A stretch of DNA of 37,607 bases from Desulfuromonadales bacterium. GTDB lineage: Bacteria; Desulfobacterota; Desulfuromonadia; Desulfuromonadales; BM103. The DNA lies in assembly GCA_027065695.1 (NCBI GenBank), contig JAMONP010000042.1, forward strand, positions 1-37,607, read 5' to 3'. Under the pieces are notes generated by a model. That model was not told the DNA's origin. It saw only the letters and a program-made list of their open reading frames with translations, and did no database searches. How positions within the stretch are numbered: the stretch's first letter is position 1; each line of letters begins with the position of its first letter. Below, one piece after another: positions 7,188 to 14,686 of the stretch. A program made the position numbers and the translations under genes.

Positions 7188-9772
7188 AAGCCGATACTCC
7201 GGTAGACAGCCTGCATATCGAGCGCTTCACGTACGCAGTCGGCAAGCCGATCAAAGGCCGGCTCCAGATCGTAACAAGCGAGTATTTTTTCCTCTGCGTG
7301 CCATCCGCGCCGCGTGCGCAAGCGGTCGATAAACCAACGACGAAAGCCATCGGCGTCGAACACCCCGTGCAGATAGGTGCCCCAGATAAGGCCCTTTTCA
7401 ACACTGCCGCCGATCATCTCACCCTTGCTGTTGTGTGCAATTGGTTCCATGCCGTCGGCGTATGTCTGGCCGTGATGAATTTCATAGCCCGCCACTTCAT
7501 GGCCGGAGGGCAGATGGCAGCAGCGTATTTGAATCGTGGTCTTCTGACGAGCTAACACAGTATCCAACGGTAATAAGCCGAGCCCGTCCATTGACTTGCC
7601 ATCCGATTCTATGCAGTGTGGATCGTTGATCTTGCGACCAAGAATCTGGAATCCACCACAGATACCGACAATTTCACAGCTCTTATTTGCTGCCAGTTGA
7701 AGAATCCGTTCCGCGAGACCAGTCTCTTGCAAAAAGCATAGGTCCTCGAAAACATTTTTACTGCCAGGCAGAATCAAGGCATCGGGACTTCCCAGTTCTT
7801 GCAGATGCCGTACCACCCGTAGATGAACATCAGGCTCAATGCTTAGAGCGTCAAAGTCGGTGAAGTTGGAGATGTGGGGCAGATCGACGATCGCAATGTC
7901 AATTTGGTCAGCAGGGGCCGGGCCTTGGTGGAGGCCCTCATTTTTAAAGGAGACGGAATCCTCTTCGGGGAGTCCCAGTTGAGGCAGAAACGGAACAACG
8001 CCAAGAACCGGAACCCCTGTGTGCCGGCGAGTATGCTCGAGAGCAGAGCCAAGTAAAGAAGCATCGCCACGAAACCGGTTTATTACAAAACCAGCAACCT
8101 GCGAGCGCTCTTGCTCGGTAAGCAACTCCATGGTTCCGACAAACGCCGCGAAAACGCCGCCTCTGTCGATATCGCCAACCATTAATACGGGTGCTTCGGC
8201 ATGACGAGCCATATTCATATTGACGATATCATCCGCTTTGAGGTTGATCTCCGCCGGGCTGCCAGCGCCTTCCAACACTATGATCTCATGCTCGCTGGAT
8301 AGATCGTCATAAGTGTTTTTGATGGTTTCAAAAAGGCTCTTCCGTTTCTCGGCATAGTCGCGAAAGTGCATGTTCCCGGTAACTTTGCCGTGCAGGATGA
8401 TCTGTGACCCGGTATCGCTGTTAGGCTTGAGCAACACTGGATTCATGCGCACATCCGGCTCGAGCCGACAGGCCTGTGCCTGAACCACCTGGGCGCGTCC
8501 CATCTCACCCCCGTCAGGAGTGACAAAGGAGTTTAATGACATGTTCTGGGCTTTAAATGGAGCGACATCGTAACCGTCCTGGTGGAGGATTCTGCACATG
8601 GCGGCGGCCAGTACACTCTTGCCGGCATTGGATCCGGTTCCCTGAAACATGATAGCCGGAGTCTTCTTCTTGATCGCCTTTGTCTTGCCATGGCAGAGAA
8701 CTTCTTGCAGTACCTCACAAAGGCGATTCTGTTCTGATGAAGTCCTCACAGCGACCCGGAAATAGCGTTGGTCGAGAGAGTGAAAATTATCACACACGCG
8801 GATGGCAACACCCTGCTTAAGCGTTTGTTCGGCCAGTCGTGCGGCGGTGAGTGTGTCATGGTCCAGGCGCACCAGCAGAAAGTTAGCTGCACCGGGGTAA
8901 ACGCTGAGCCCGGGGATTGTGCTCAGCCCTCGGTACAGTTGCTCTCGCTGTTTGGTAACAAAGTCGCGGCTGCGCTGCAGGTAGTCTTGATCCTGTACGA
9001 CTCGACAACCAACGCTCTGAGCAATGGTGTTGACTGTCCAGTTCGGCAACAGACGACGCATGCGGGTGATTATCTTTACGTCGGCGATAGCGTAGCCGAG
9101 ACGCAGGCCTGGAATCGCGTAGACCTTGGTCAGGGATTGGATAATGACAACATTGGCAGGGCGGTTAATGCGTAAACTCTGGCTGCCATCGGTGAAATCT
9201 ATAAAAGATTCATCAATGACGAAGAGTGTCTCTGGGTATCGGGTTGTTAACCGGCACAGTTGGCTGGCATCAAAGAGAGTACCGGTCGGGTTGTTGGGTT
9301 GGCCGAGAAGGACCAGCTGCTCTGGTTGCAAAGCGGCTTCGAGTTGGGCCATATCGAGACGAAACTGTTGCGATGAGGATAACGGCAGCAGAGTAATATC
9401 CAAACCGTTCAGGCGAGCAGGGTCTTCGTAGTCGGCATAGGATGGAACCGGGATCAGGGCCCGTTTGGCTCCCAGAGCCCTTGGTAAAAGGTGGAGCAGT
9501 TCGGTTGCGCCGTTGCCAACCAGGATCTGCTCAGGGTGGAGATGGTTTACTCTGGCCAGGGCAGTAATCAGTTCCGTGCAGTCAGGGTCGGGGTAGTGAG
9601 CCAGGTCGCTGATATTGGCGCTGATCAGCGGTCGCAACCACTCCGGTGGCCCCAAAGGGTTAATGTTGGCGGAAAAGTCCATGAGCTGCGTGGCCGGAAC
9701 CCCTGCTGACTCACTCAGTTGACGTAAATTGCCGCCATGGGTATGACGTTGCGGGTATTCTGGAATGCTCAT
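7184..9772 (-). CDS. cobQ: CobD-CobQ fusion: threonine-phosphate decarboxylase and cobyric acid synthase
   Basis: An 862-residue bifunctional protein. Residues 1 to about 360 are a PLP-dependent aminotransferase-fold L-threonine-O-3-phosphate decarboxylase (CobD). They include THGGNLRQL, DFSANINPLG, the PNNPTGTL motif and QSLTKVYAIPGLRLGY, with the PLP lysine near residue 215. From about residue 373, after a basic linker (KTKAIKKK), comes cobyric acid synthase CobQ/CbiP. It has P-loop FQGTGSNAGKS near residue 382, PFKAQNMSLNSFV, GAGSPAEINL, and glutamine amidotransferase VGICGGFQILG with its Cys near residue 704. I chose ATG 9772, not the in-frame codon at 9796, because it forms an ATGA overlap with cobS and has AAGGA 8 bases upstream. 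The frame is continuous with no stop at the junction. The domains make the two substrates of CbiB. Confidence 0.93.
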   Translation of the reverse strand: MSIPEYPQRHTHGGNLRQLSESAGVPATQLMDFSANINPLGPPEWLRPLISANISDLAHYPDPDCTELITALARVNHLHPEQILVGNGATELLHLLPRALGAKRALIPVPSYADYEDPARLNGLDITLLPLSSSQQFRLDMAQLEAALQPEQLVLLGQPNNPTGTLFDASQLCRLTTRYPETLFVIDESFIDFTDGSQSLRINRPANVVIIQSLTKVYAIPGLRLGYAIADVKIITRMRRLLPNWTVNTIAQSVGCRVVQDQDYLQRSRDFVTKQREQLYRGLSTIPGLSVYPGAANFLLVRLDHDTLTAARLAEQTLKQGVAIRVCDNFHSLDQRYFRVAVRTSSEQNRLCEVLQEVLCHGKTKAIKKKTPAIMFQGTGSNAGKSVLAAAMCRILHQDGYDVAPFKAQNMSLNSFVTPDGGEMGRAQVVQAQACRLEPDVRMNPVLLKPNSDTGSQIILHGKVTGNMHFRDYAEKRKSLFETIKNTYDDLSSEHEIIVLEGAGSPAEINLKADDIVNMNMARHAEAPVLMVGDIDRGGVFAAFVGTMELLTEQERSQVAGFVINRFRGDASLLGSALEHTRRHTGVPVLGVVPFLPQLGLPEEDSVSFKNEGLHQGPAPADQIDIAIVDLPHISNFTDFDALSIEPDVHLRVVRHLQELGSPDALILPGSKNVFEDLCFLQETGLAERILQLAANKSCEIVGICGGFQILGRKINDPHCIESDGKSMDGLGLLPLDTVLARQKTTIQIRCCHLPSGHEVAGYEIHHGQTYADGMEPIAHNSKGEMIGGSVEKGLIWGTYLHGVFDADGFRRWFIDRLRTRRGWHAEEKILACYDLEPAFDRLADCVREALDMQAVYRSIGL

Positions 9773-10524
9773 ACAAGAAGTCCTTGCTGAATACAAACCA
9801 ATGCGGTGAATGCCGGAGCCAATTCTACCAGTTCACAGGTCGCACCAAGCGTGTCGCCAGTGAAGCCACCAATCTTTCTGTAGCAATACATTGCGAACAA
9901 TCCTGTGGTCAATACGCTGGTCACGGTAATCCAAAACCCAGACATGCCGAGGAGCAGGCAGGAGGTTAAAACTAGCAACGCTGTCGCGACAACCCCCTGG
10001 CCCTTATGACTGTGAGCATGAGTAAGAGTCGCCAGGCCATGATTGCGAGCATAGGGCATACTGACGGCTTTTATCACCAGAGCGGTGCGACCGGCCAAGG
10101 GCATCAGTACGATCACCGGGCTGCGCCAGTCACCCGTCAGGGAGGCCAGCATTGAAAACTTGATTAATAATAGTGAGACAATCGCCAGGGCTCCCATTGG
10201 ACCGGTGCGGCTGTCTTTCATTATTTCCAGCATCCGTTCTTTACTTCGTGAGCTCATAAAAGCATCTGCACTGTCAGCCACACCGTCCAGATGGAGGCCC
10301 CCGGAAATGGCGATCATGGCGATCACCAGTAAAGCGCTGGGGACGAGAATGCCAGGCAACAGCCAGCACAGCAGTTTATCAAGAACTGCCATGAAAAGAC
10401 CGATGAGCAAGCCTACCAACGGATACCAGGTCATACTGGCAGCTATAGCACGCTCGCCTCCACACCAGGTTCTGGGAACCCGTAGAATCGTGAGGAAGCT
10501 TATGGCTGCAAAGAATGGTTTCAT
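9769..10524 (-). CDS. cobS: Adenosylcobinamide-GDP ribazoletransferase (cobalamin synthase)
   Basis: Membrane enzyme joining adenosylcobinamide-GDP to alpha-ribazole (or its phosphate), the last assembly step. From ATG 10524 it has 251 residues, beginning MKPFFAAISFLTILRVPR, the standard CobS start. The frame stays open upstream to 10665 but would run into the 3' end of the preceding gene. Key motifs are GGLHLDGVADSADAFMSS around residue 75, SRTGPMGALAI around residue 106 and GGFTGDTLGATCELVE near the C-terminus. There are about six hydrophobic segments. It starts 37 bases after the bzaF-like gene. The ribosome site before the ATG is weak. Confidence 0.93.
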   Translation of the reverse strand: MKPFFAAISFLTILRVPRTWCGGERAIAASMTWYPLVGLLIGLFMAVLDKLLCWLLPGILVPSALLVIAMIAISGGLHLDGVADSADAFMSSRSKERMLEIMKDSRTGPMGALAIVSLLLIKFSMLASLTGDWRSPVIVLMPLAGRTALVIKAVSMPYARNHGLATLTHAHSHKGQGVVATALLVLTSCLLLGMSGFWITVTSVLTTGLFAMYCYRKIGGFTGDTLGATCELVELAPAFTALVCIQQGLLV

Positions 10525-10561
10525 CGTTACTTTCTGTGCTGGATATCTGTGTGCATCAGCC

Positions 10562-11869
10562 TCACAGTTTGTCTCCTGCCAGATCTGCTTTGAACAGCTT
10601 TGCGGAGCCGTTGGCGGCGCAGAACTCTCCACACATGGTGCAGCTCTTTTCGTCTTCAGGCACACGGGAAGCGCGAATCGCTTTGGCTTCTTCAGGGATT
10701 AACGCCAGGTCGAATTGCTTGTTCCAGTCCAGGTCACGGCGGGCTTTGCTCATCTGCTTGTCACGCTCGCGGCCTCTTTCTGGGTATTTGTTCATGTCAC
10801 CAATATAGGTAGCAACGCGGGCGGCCTGGACTCCGGTGCGAACATCCTGTTCATTGGGGAGAGCCAGATGCTCAGCCGGGGTAATGTAGCAAATGAGGTC
10901 GGCACCGTAACGAGCGGATTGGGCCGAACCGATCGCCGAACTGATATGGTCAAACCCAGGAACTATGTCAGTGGAGATAGGCCCGAGCATGTAGTAGGGA
11001 GCTTCGTTACTCATCCGTTTCTGGATAAGGATGTTGGCCTCTATCTCATCAAGGGGCATGTGGCCGGGCCCTTCCACCAACATCTGGCAACCCATTTCAC
11101 GACCAATCTGAGCCAGTTCGCAGTTGATAATCAACTCTTGCATTTGGGCACGGTCGTGACTGTCATGGATAGCGCCAGCGCGCAGACCGTTACCGAGGGA
11201 AAGACAAACATCATACTTCTTCAAGATATTGGCAACACGATCGAAATGCTCATAAAGAGGGTTCTCTTTATTGTTGTTTTCCATCCAGGAGACCATCGTG
11301 GTGCCCCCTTTGGAGACGAGACCGCCGTAACGATAGTTCTGCTTACGCAGCCGCTCAATAGTGTAGCGGTTGATACCGCAGTGGATGGCCATGAATGCCA
11401 GGCCGTCCTCACATTGCTTTTCAATCAGGTCGAACAGTTCCTCCGGGTCAAGCTTGTCTGCGCTGCCGTACTTGCGTGCCGCATCGCAGAAGGCCTGATA
11501 AAGAGGCACATTACCTACCGGTAGATCAACCGCAGCCAGGACTTCACGACGGATCCGGTCAAGATCGCCCCCCACAGAGAGCTCCATCAAGGTGTCAGCG
11601 CCCGCTTCTTGAGCAACTTTGGCTTTCCGCACTTCGGCTTCGTAATCAATGATATCTGAAGACGTGCCTATGGAGGCGTTGACCTTGGTGCGCAAACCTT
11701 TACCGATGCCAACGGGGTTAGGATTCCTGTTGGTGTTGTTAGGAATAACGATTTTGCCAGCGGCAACCATGTCGCGAATATACTCAGAGCTATGTCCTTC
11801 CGCTTTGGCAACCGCAGCCATCTGGGCAGTAATTATTCCTTTTGCTGCTTGTTCAACTTGAGTGTACAT
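10562..11869 (-). CDS. bzaF: BzaF-type 5-hydroxybenzimidazole synthase (ThiC paralogue)
   Basis: Radical-SAM enzyme of the ThiC superfamily, 435 residues and without the long N-terminal domain of E. coli-type ThiC. Visible features are IPNNTNRNPNPVGIGKGLRT near residue 42, ADTLMELSVGGD, AIHCGINRYTIE, VEGPGHMPLDEIEAN, and a C-terminal cluster motif CTMCGEFC. BzaF turns aminoimidazole ribotide into 5-hydroxybenzimidazole, the anaerobic lower ligand; a Desulfuromonas enzyme of this kind has been characterised. The call rests on context: the gene sits between cobT and cobS in a cobalamin-riboswitch operon, with no thiamin genes and no TPP riboswitch. A strong AAGGAGGA precedes the ATG by 8 bases. 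Sequence alone does not exclude ThiC. Confidence 0.78.
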   Translation of the reverse strand: MYTQVEQAAKGIITAQMAAVAKAEGHSSEYIRDMVAAGKIVIPNNTNRNPNPVGIGKGLRTKVNASIGTSSDIIDYEAEVRKAKVAQEAGADTLMELSVGGDLDRIRREVLAAVDLPVGNVPLYQAFCDAARKYGSADKLDPEELFDLIEKQCEDGLAFMAIHCGINRYTIERLRKQNYRYGGLVSKGGTTMVSWMENNNKENPLYEHFDRVANILKKYDVCLSLGNGLRAGAIHDSHDRAQMQELIINCELAQIGREMGCQMLVEGPGHMPLDEIEANILIQKRMSNEAPYYMLGPISTDIVPGFDHISSAIGSAQSARYGADLICYITPAEHLALPNEQDVRTGVQAARVATYIGDMNKYPERGRERDKQMSKARRDLDWNKQFDLALIPEEAKAIRASRVPEDEKSCTMCGEFCAANGSAKLFKADLAGDKL

Positions 11870-11919
11870 GGTGCTTGTTCCTCCTTTGCCGAGGACGGAT
11901 TTTAAGATACCTGTTGTTT

Positions 11920-13002
11920 TTAGTTTTTTTCTGCCTGACTGACCGCTGCTTCTTCGAAAGTAGCCACCTCGGTCAAAACCGTAACAGCAGCTTCCACAAG
12001 ATTCATGGCCACGGCTCCTCCGGTTCCTTCTCCAAGGCGTAACCCCAGATCGATCAATGCCTGCTTATTCAAGAAGTTGAGAGCAATCAAGTGGCCCTGT
12101 TCAACACTGCGGTGGCCAGCTATCATATAATCCCTGCAGGCAGGAGAAAGGCTGTCAGCAATCAATGCCCCGGCAGTTGAAATGATACCGTCGATAACGA
12201 CCGGTTTTTTTTGCGCTGCAGCACCGAGGATCAGACCGGCAATTGCACCAATTTCAAAACCACCAACTTTGCACAAAACATCAAGGCCGTCTTCAGGGTT
12301 GGGCTGGTTGAGAGCCAGGGCCTTTTCCAGGGTAGCAATCTTGGCTTCAAGGGCCGCGTCATCGAGACCTGTGCCGCGGCCAGTAACATCAGCGACTGAT
12401 CGTTTGCATAACGTAGCAATAATGGCGCTGGAAGGGCTGGTATTGCCAATCCCCATATCGCCAGTACCGAACAGGTCAGTACTATCGGCCAACTGTTCAG
12501 CCACCTCAATTCCCGCTTCGATAGACTGGATGGCCTGGGCACGACTCATGGCAGGACCTTCAGCAAAGTTCGCTGTTCCTAAGGCTACTTTTTTTGAGAT
12601 GATTTTGCCGCTTTCGACCAGCTCGCTCAAGTCACCAGCGACGCCAACGTCTACAATCGTTACTTTGGCTCCCACTTGTCTTGCCAAAGCATTAATGCTG
12701 GCTTTTCCGTTGGTAAAGTTGCGTACCATTTCAAGGGTGACCGCTTGCGGAAACTTGCTGACTCCAGCAGCCACAATGCCATGATCACCTGCCATCACTG
12801 CGATCGATTTACGCGTAACACAAGGCTGCATGCTACCGGTAATGGCGGCGAGGTCTGCAGCTAAATCCATCAACCGACCTAATGCCCAGTGGGGAATCGC
12901 AAGTTGATCGAGCCGCAGCCTGGCAGATTGACGCATACTCGTATCAGTCGGGGTGATGGCATGCAAAGTTTTGGTCAGGAGATCTGATTCAGGCAATGTC
13001 AT
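11920..13002 (-). CDS. cobT: Nicotinate-nucleotide:base phosphoribosyltransferase
   Basis: Activates the lower-ligand base by transferring ribose phosphate from nicotinate mononucleotide. The 360-residue protein has VMAGDHGIVAAGVSKFPQ around residue 68, GDMGIGNTSPSSAI around residue 178, CKVGGFEIGAIAG around residue 246, DGIISTAGAL, and the C-terminal RLGEGTGGAVAMN, whose Glu is the catalytic base of the family. It starts in an ATGA overlap with cobU and ends 50 bases before the bzaF-like gene. The natural reading is that BzaF makes the base and CobT activates it. Confidence 0.95.
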   Translation of the reverse strand: MTLPESDLLTKTLHAITPTDTSMRQSARLRLDQLAIPHWALGRLMDLAADLAAITGSMQPCVTRKSIAVMAGDHGIVAAGVSKFPQAVTLEMVRNFTNGKASINALARQVGAKVTIVDVGVAGDLSELVESGKIISKKVALGTANFAEGPAMSRAQAIQSIEAGIEVAEQLADSTDLFGTGDMGIGNTSPSSAIIATLCKRSVADVTGRGTGLDDAALEAKIATLEKALALNQPNPEDGLDVLCKVGGFEIGAIAGLILGAAAQKKPVVIDGIISTAGALIADSLSPACRDYMIAGHRSVEQGHLIALNFLNKQALIDLGLRLGEGTGGAVAMNLVEAAVTVLTEVATFEEAAVSQAEKN

Positions 13003-13565
13003 AAAATCGTTCCTTCTTTAAGGGTAAGAGGATAACCGGAAACTACAAACACTACCTCGTCTGACAGGGCGGCCAGGGTCTGGTTGCAACGACCCACAAG
13101 ATCCCGATAGAGACGCGAGGTTTTGTCGGCAGGCACCAGCCCCATGCCGAGTTCATTAGTGACAAAAATGACGGTACGCTCTTCTTGGCGACTCGCCTCG
13201 GCAACTTGAAGGCACAGGTCGGCAACATCCTCTTCACACACAGTTTCTTGTCGAGACTCCGCATGGTAGAGCAGGTTGTTGATCCACAGGGTCAGACAAT
13301 CCACCAGCACAACAGAACTCTCGTGGCAGTTACGAAGCGCCTGGATCAGTTCCACCGGCTCTTCGACGGTCATCCAACCTTGACCAGACCTCTCTTGACG
13401 ATGCTTGGCAATGCGTTGCCCCATCTCGTCATCAATGATCGGGCAGGTGGCAATATAGGTTCTCTGACCAGGCAGTTTTGCCGCTCGCATCTCAGCATAG
13501 TGGCTTTTACCGCTGCGACTGCCGCCGCTCACAAATATCAATCGACTTTTAGAGTGCTGGTTCAT
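12999..13565 (-). CDS. cobU: Adenosylcobinamide kinase / guanylyltransferase
   Basis: Phosphorylates adenosylcobinamide and transfers GMP to give adenosylcobinamide-GDP. The 188-residue protein has P-loop VSGGSRSGKSHYAE at residues 12-25, then IIDDEMGQRIAKHRQERSG (the HRxxR region carries the guanylylated His) and DCLTLWINNLL. It ends with FVTNELGMGLVPADKTSRLY. It overlaps cobC by 17 bases and cobT by 4. The ATG at 13565 has AGGA about 8 bases upstream. Confidence 0.95.
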   Translation of the reverse strand: MNQHSKSRLIFVSGGSRSGKSHYAEMRAAKLPGQRTYIATCPIIDDEMGQRIAKHRQERSGQGWMTVEEPVELIQALRNCHESSVVLVDCLTLWINNLLYHAESRQETVCEEDVADLCLQVAEASRQEERTVIFVTNELGMGLVPADKTSRLYRDLVGRCNQTLAALSDEVVFVVSGYPLTLKEGTIL

Positions 13566-14151
13566 TGTAGAGTCCTGTCAAAACTGCGCCCTGTGAATAG
13601 AGGTCAAATGTAACTAAGCCCCCTCTCACAATCTCGAATTTGAGACGATCTCGGTAGTGGTATCCCAACAACTGGCAAATCAGGGAACGAATGACGCCAC
13701 CGTGGGTCACCAGAACAATGTTGGTTTGTTCACTATTGCGGATATCTTTGACAACCCTTGCGACACGTTGTTGGAATTTAATATGAGATTCCCCTTCCGG
13801 AAAGCAGAAGTCTTCCGCCAGCTCTGACCACTTCGTGACCAGATGCGGGTCAGCAGAGCAAATCTGCTCGAAGGTCATTCCTTCCCATCTGCCGAAATCC
13901 ACTTCATCGAGATCTTTTTTGTTGCTAACTGTCAGATTCAACTGTTTGGCGATCGGAACTGACGTTTCCACAGCGCGTAACGCCGGGCTACACCAGAGGG
14001 CATCAATATTACGCTTCTGCAAACAATTTGCCAGTCGGGTGGCCTGAAGTTTTCCCTTTACGCTGAGAGGTTCATTGAGACGCCCTACGTAGCAGCCATC
14101 CAGAGAAGCTGCAATTGCACCGTGACGAATTAAGGTAAGCTGCTTTTTCAT
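13549..14151 (-). CDS. cobC: Alpha-ribazole phosphatase (histidine phosphatase family)
   Basis: Removes the phosphate from alpha-ribazole 5'-phosphate or adenosylcobalamin phosphate. The 200-residue protein opens KKQLTLIRHGAIAASLDGCY, where RHG carries the phospho-histidine. It also has LWCSPALRAVETSVPIA, ldEvdFGRWEGMTFEQI and VTHGGVIRSLICQLL, the second catalytic His. ATG 14151 is preceded by GAGGAGA and is favoured over the in-frame TTG at 14163. This is the first gene after the riboswitch terminator. The symbol cobC here means the phosphatase, not the aminotransferase that shares the name. Confidence 0.88.
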   Translation of the reverse strand: MKKQLTLIRHGAIAASLDGCYVGRLNEPLSVKGKLQATRLANCLQKRNIDALWCSPALRAVETSVPIAKQLNLTVSNKKDLDEVDFGRWEGMTFEQICSADPHLVTKWSELAEDFCFPEGESHIKFQQRVARVVKDIRNSEQTNIVLVTHGGVIRSLICQLLGYHYRDRLKFEIVRGGLVTFDLYSQGAVLTGLYNEPAL

Positions 14152-14167
14152 CTGTCTCCTCAAGGAA

Positions 14168-14205
14168 ACAAAAAATCCCTGCAGCCTTAATAGAAGGCTG
14201 CAGGG
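14168..14205 (-). terminator. Intrinsic terminator of the cobC-operon riboswitch
   Basis: A perfect 12-bp stem (14177-14188 with 14194-14205, five-base loop) is followed on the minus strand by a run of six U. It lies between the aptamer and the cobC ribosome site, so it is placed to end transcription before the operon when the effector is bound. Confidence 0.88.
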
Positions 14206-14272
14206 ATACCGTTTTCATCCTCATGCAGTAATAGTCCAGCATCTTATTGCTCGAAGACGCTGTATGCTAACA

Positions 14273-14367
14273 AATCGGGCGTGTATCTGACTTACACCGG
14301 TCAGTAAGACCGATGATCACAGTGGCGGCTCCGTGACGGATTTACACCGTCTTCCAAGCTTCCGATT
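14273..14367 (-). promoter_or_regulatory. Cobalamin riboswitch aptamer before the cob operon
   Basis: The minus strand shows the conserved cobalamin-aptamer order: GGAAGACGGTGTAAATCCG, then GAGCCGCCACTGTGA (B12-box core), then a short hairpin, GTAAGTCAGATACACGCC, and a closing helix pairing AATCGG (14362-14367) with CCGATT (14273-14278). It is compact, about 95 nucleotides, without a long peripheral extension, suggesting the shorter class II type. Together with the terminator at 14168-14205 it should switch the operon off when cobalamin is plentiful. Confidence 0.9.
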
Positions 14368-14381
14368 ATTATGTAGCGAGA

Positions 14382-14412
14382 ACTATAGCATATAAATCAT
14401 GGCAAATAACAA
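14382..14412 (-). promoter_or_regulatory. Probable promoter of the cob operon
   Basis: Minus strand: extended -10 TGCTATAGT (TATAGT = 14382-14387) with TTGTTA at 14407-14412 as -35, spacer 19. The long spacer is a weakness; the extended -10 and the position just before the aptamer support it. Confidence 0.45.
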
Positions 14413-14446
14413 GCGATTTGTTTCTGATTTAATAGAATTCTTCCGA

Positions 14447-14596
14447 TCATACCTCAGAAGTTGTGTCAGCGGCAAATGAGAGTATTTCGTTGAGAAACTC
14501 TTCTTTTTGCTCATTGCTGAAGTTACTTTTCAGATCACTGTCAAGCAGTATGTCAGTGTATCCAAGGAGAGTGGTGTTAGTTCCCGTATTGGCTTA
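14447..14596 (-). pseudogene. Possible relic of a histidine-kinase dimerisation segment
   Basis: A minus-strand frame of about 48 codons without a good start. It reads LLGYTDILLDSDLKSNFSNE and then QKEEFLNEILSFA before a stop at 14447. This resembles the LGYxxLLL..EQxxFLxxI pattern after the His in HisKA domains, but the His box and kinase domain are missing. It could be a decayed fragment or chance resemblance. Confidence 0.25.
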
Positions 14597-14683
14597 ATAA
14601 AAACTGGCAGGTTTGAGTTCTGTTAACACCTCTCCCGCGACCCAGCACCAGCACTTTTTGGTCGTGTCGCCGTCACGCTGCAT
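14594..14683 (-). CDS. 29-residue ORF coupled to the btuF-like gene, doubtful
   Basis: ATG lies three bases after the btuF stop. The peptide starts MQRDGDTTKKCWCWVAGEVL and ends LKPASFY. The KKCWCWV core with two Cys and two Trp is unusual, but I recognise no family and there is no convincing ribosome site, so only the position supports it. Confidence 0.25.
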   Translation of the reverse strand: MQRDGDTTKKCWCWVAGEVLTELKPASFY

Positions 14684-14686
14684 CCG

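Larger units (their letters stand above)
14388..14686. other. Gene-poor spacer between the two cobalamin operons
   Basis: About 300 bases between the end of the btuF-like gene and the cob-operon promoter. It holds the promoter region, a short frame resembling part of a histidine kinase (14447-14596) and a 29-codon frame directly after btuF (14594-14683). I see no clear intrinsic terminator for the btuF operon in it. Confidence 0.5.

Noticed and set aside
8640-8720. Possible frameshift or missed stop joining cobD and cobQ
   Set aside because: The frame runs through without a stop and both domains are complete on either side of a short linker, so I read it as a true fusion.
10525-10665. Longer cobS start (47 extra residues)
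   Set aside because: The extension lies over the end of the bzaF-like gene; MKPFFAAISFLTILR is the standard CobS N-terminus.
10562-11869. Thiamin synthesis gene thiC
   Set aside because: No thiamin genes or TPP riboswitch nearby; cobT and cobS flank it. BzaF is the better reading, though not proved by sequence alone.
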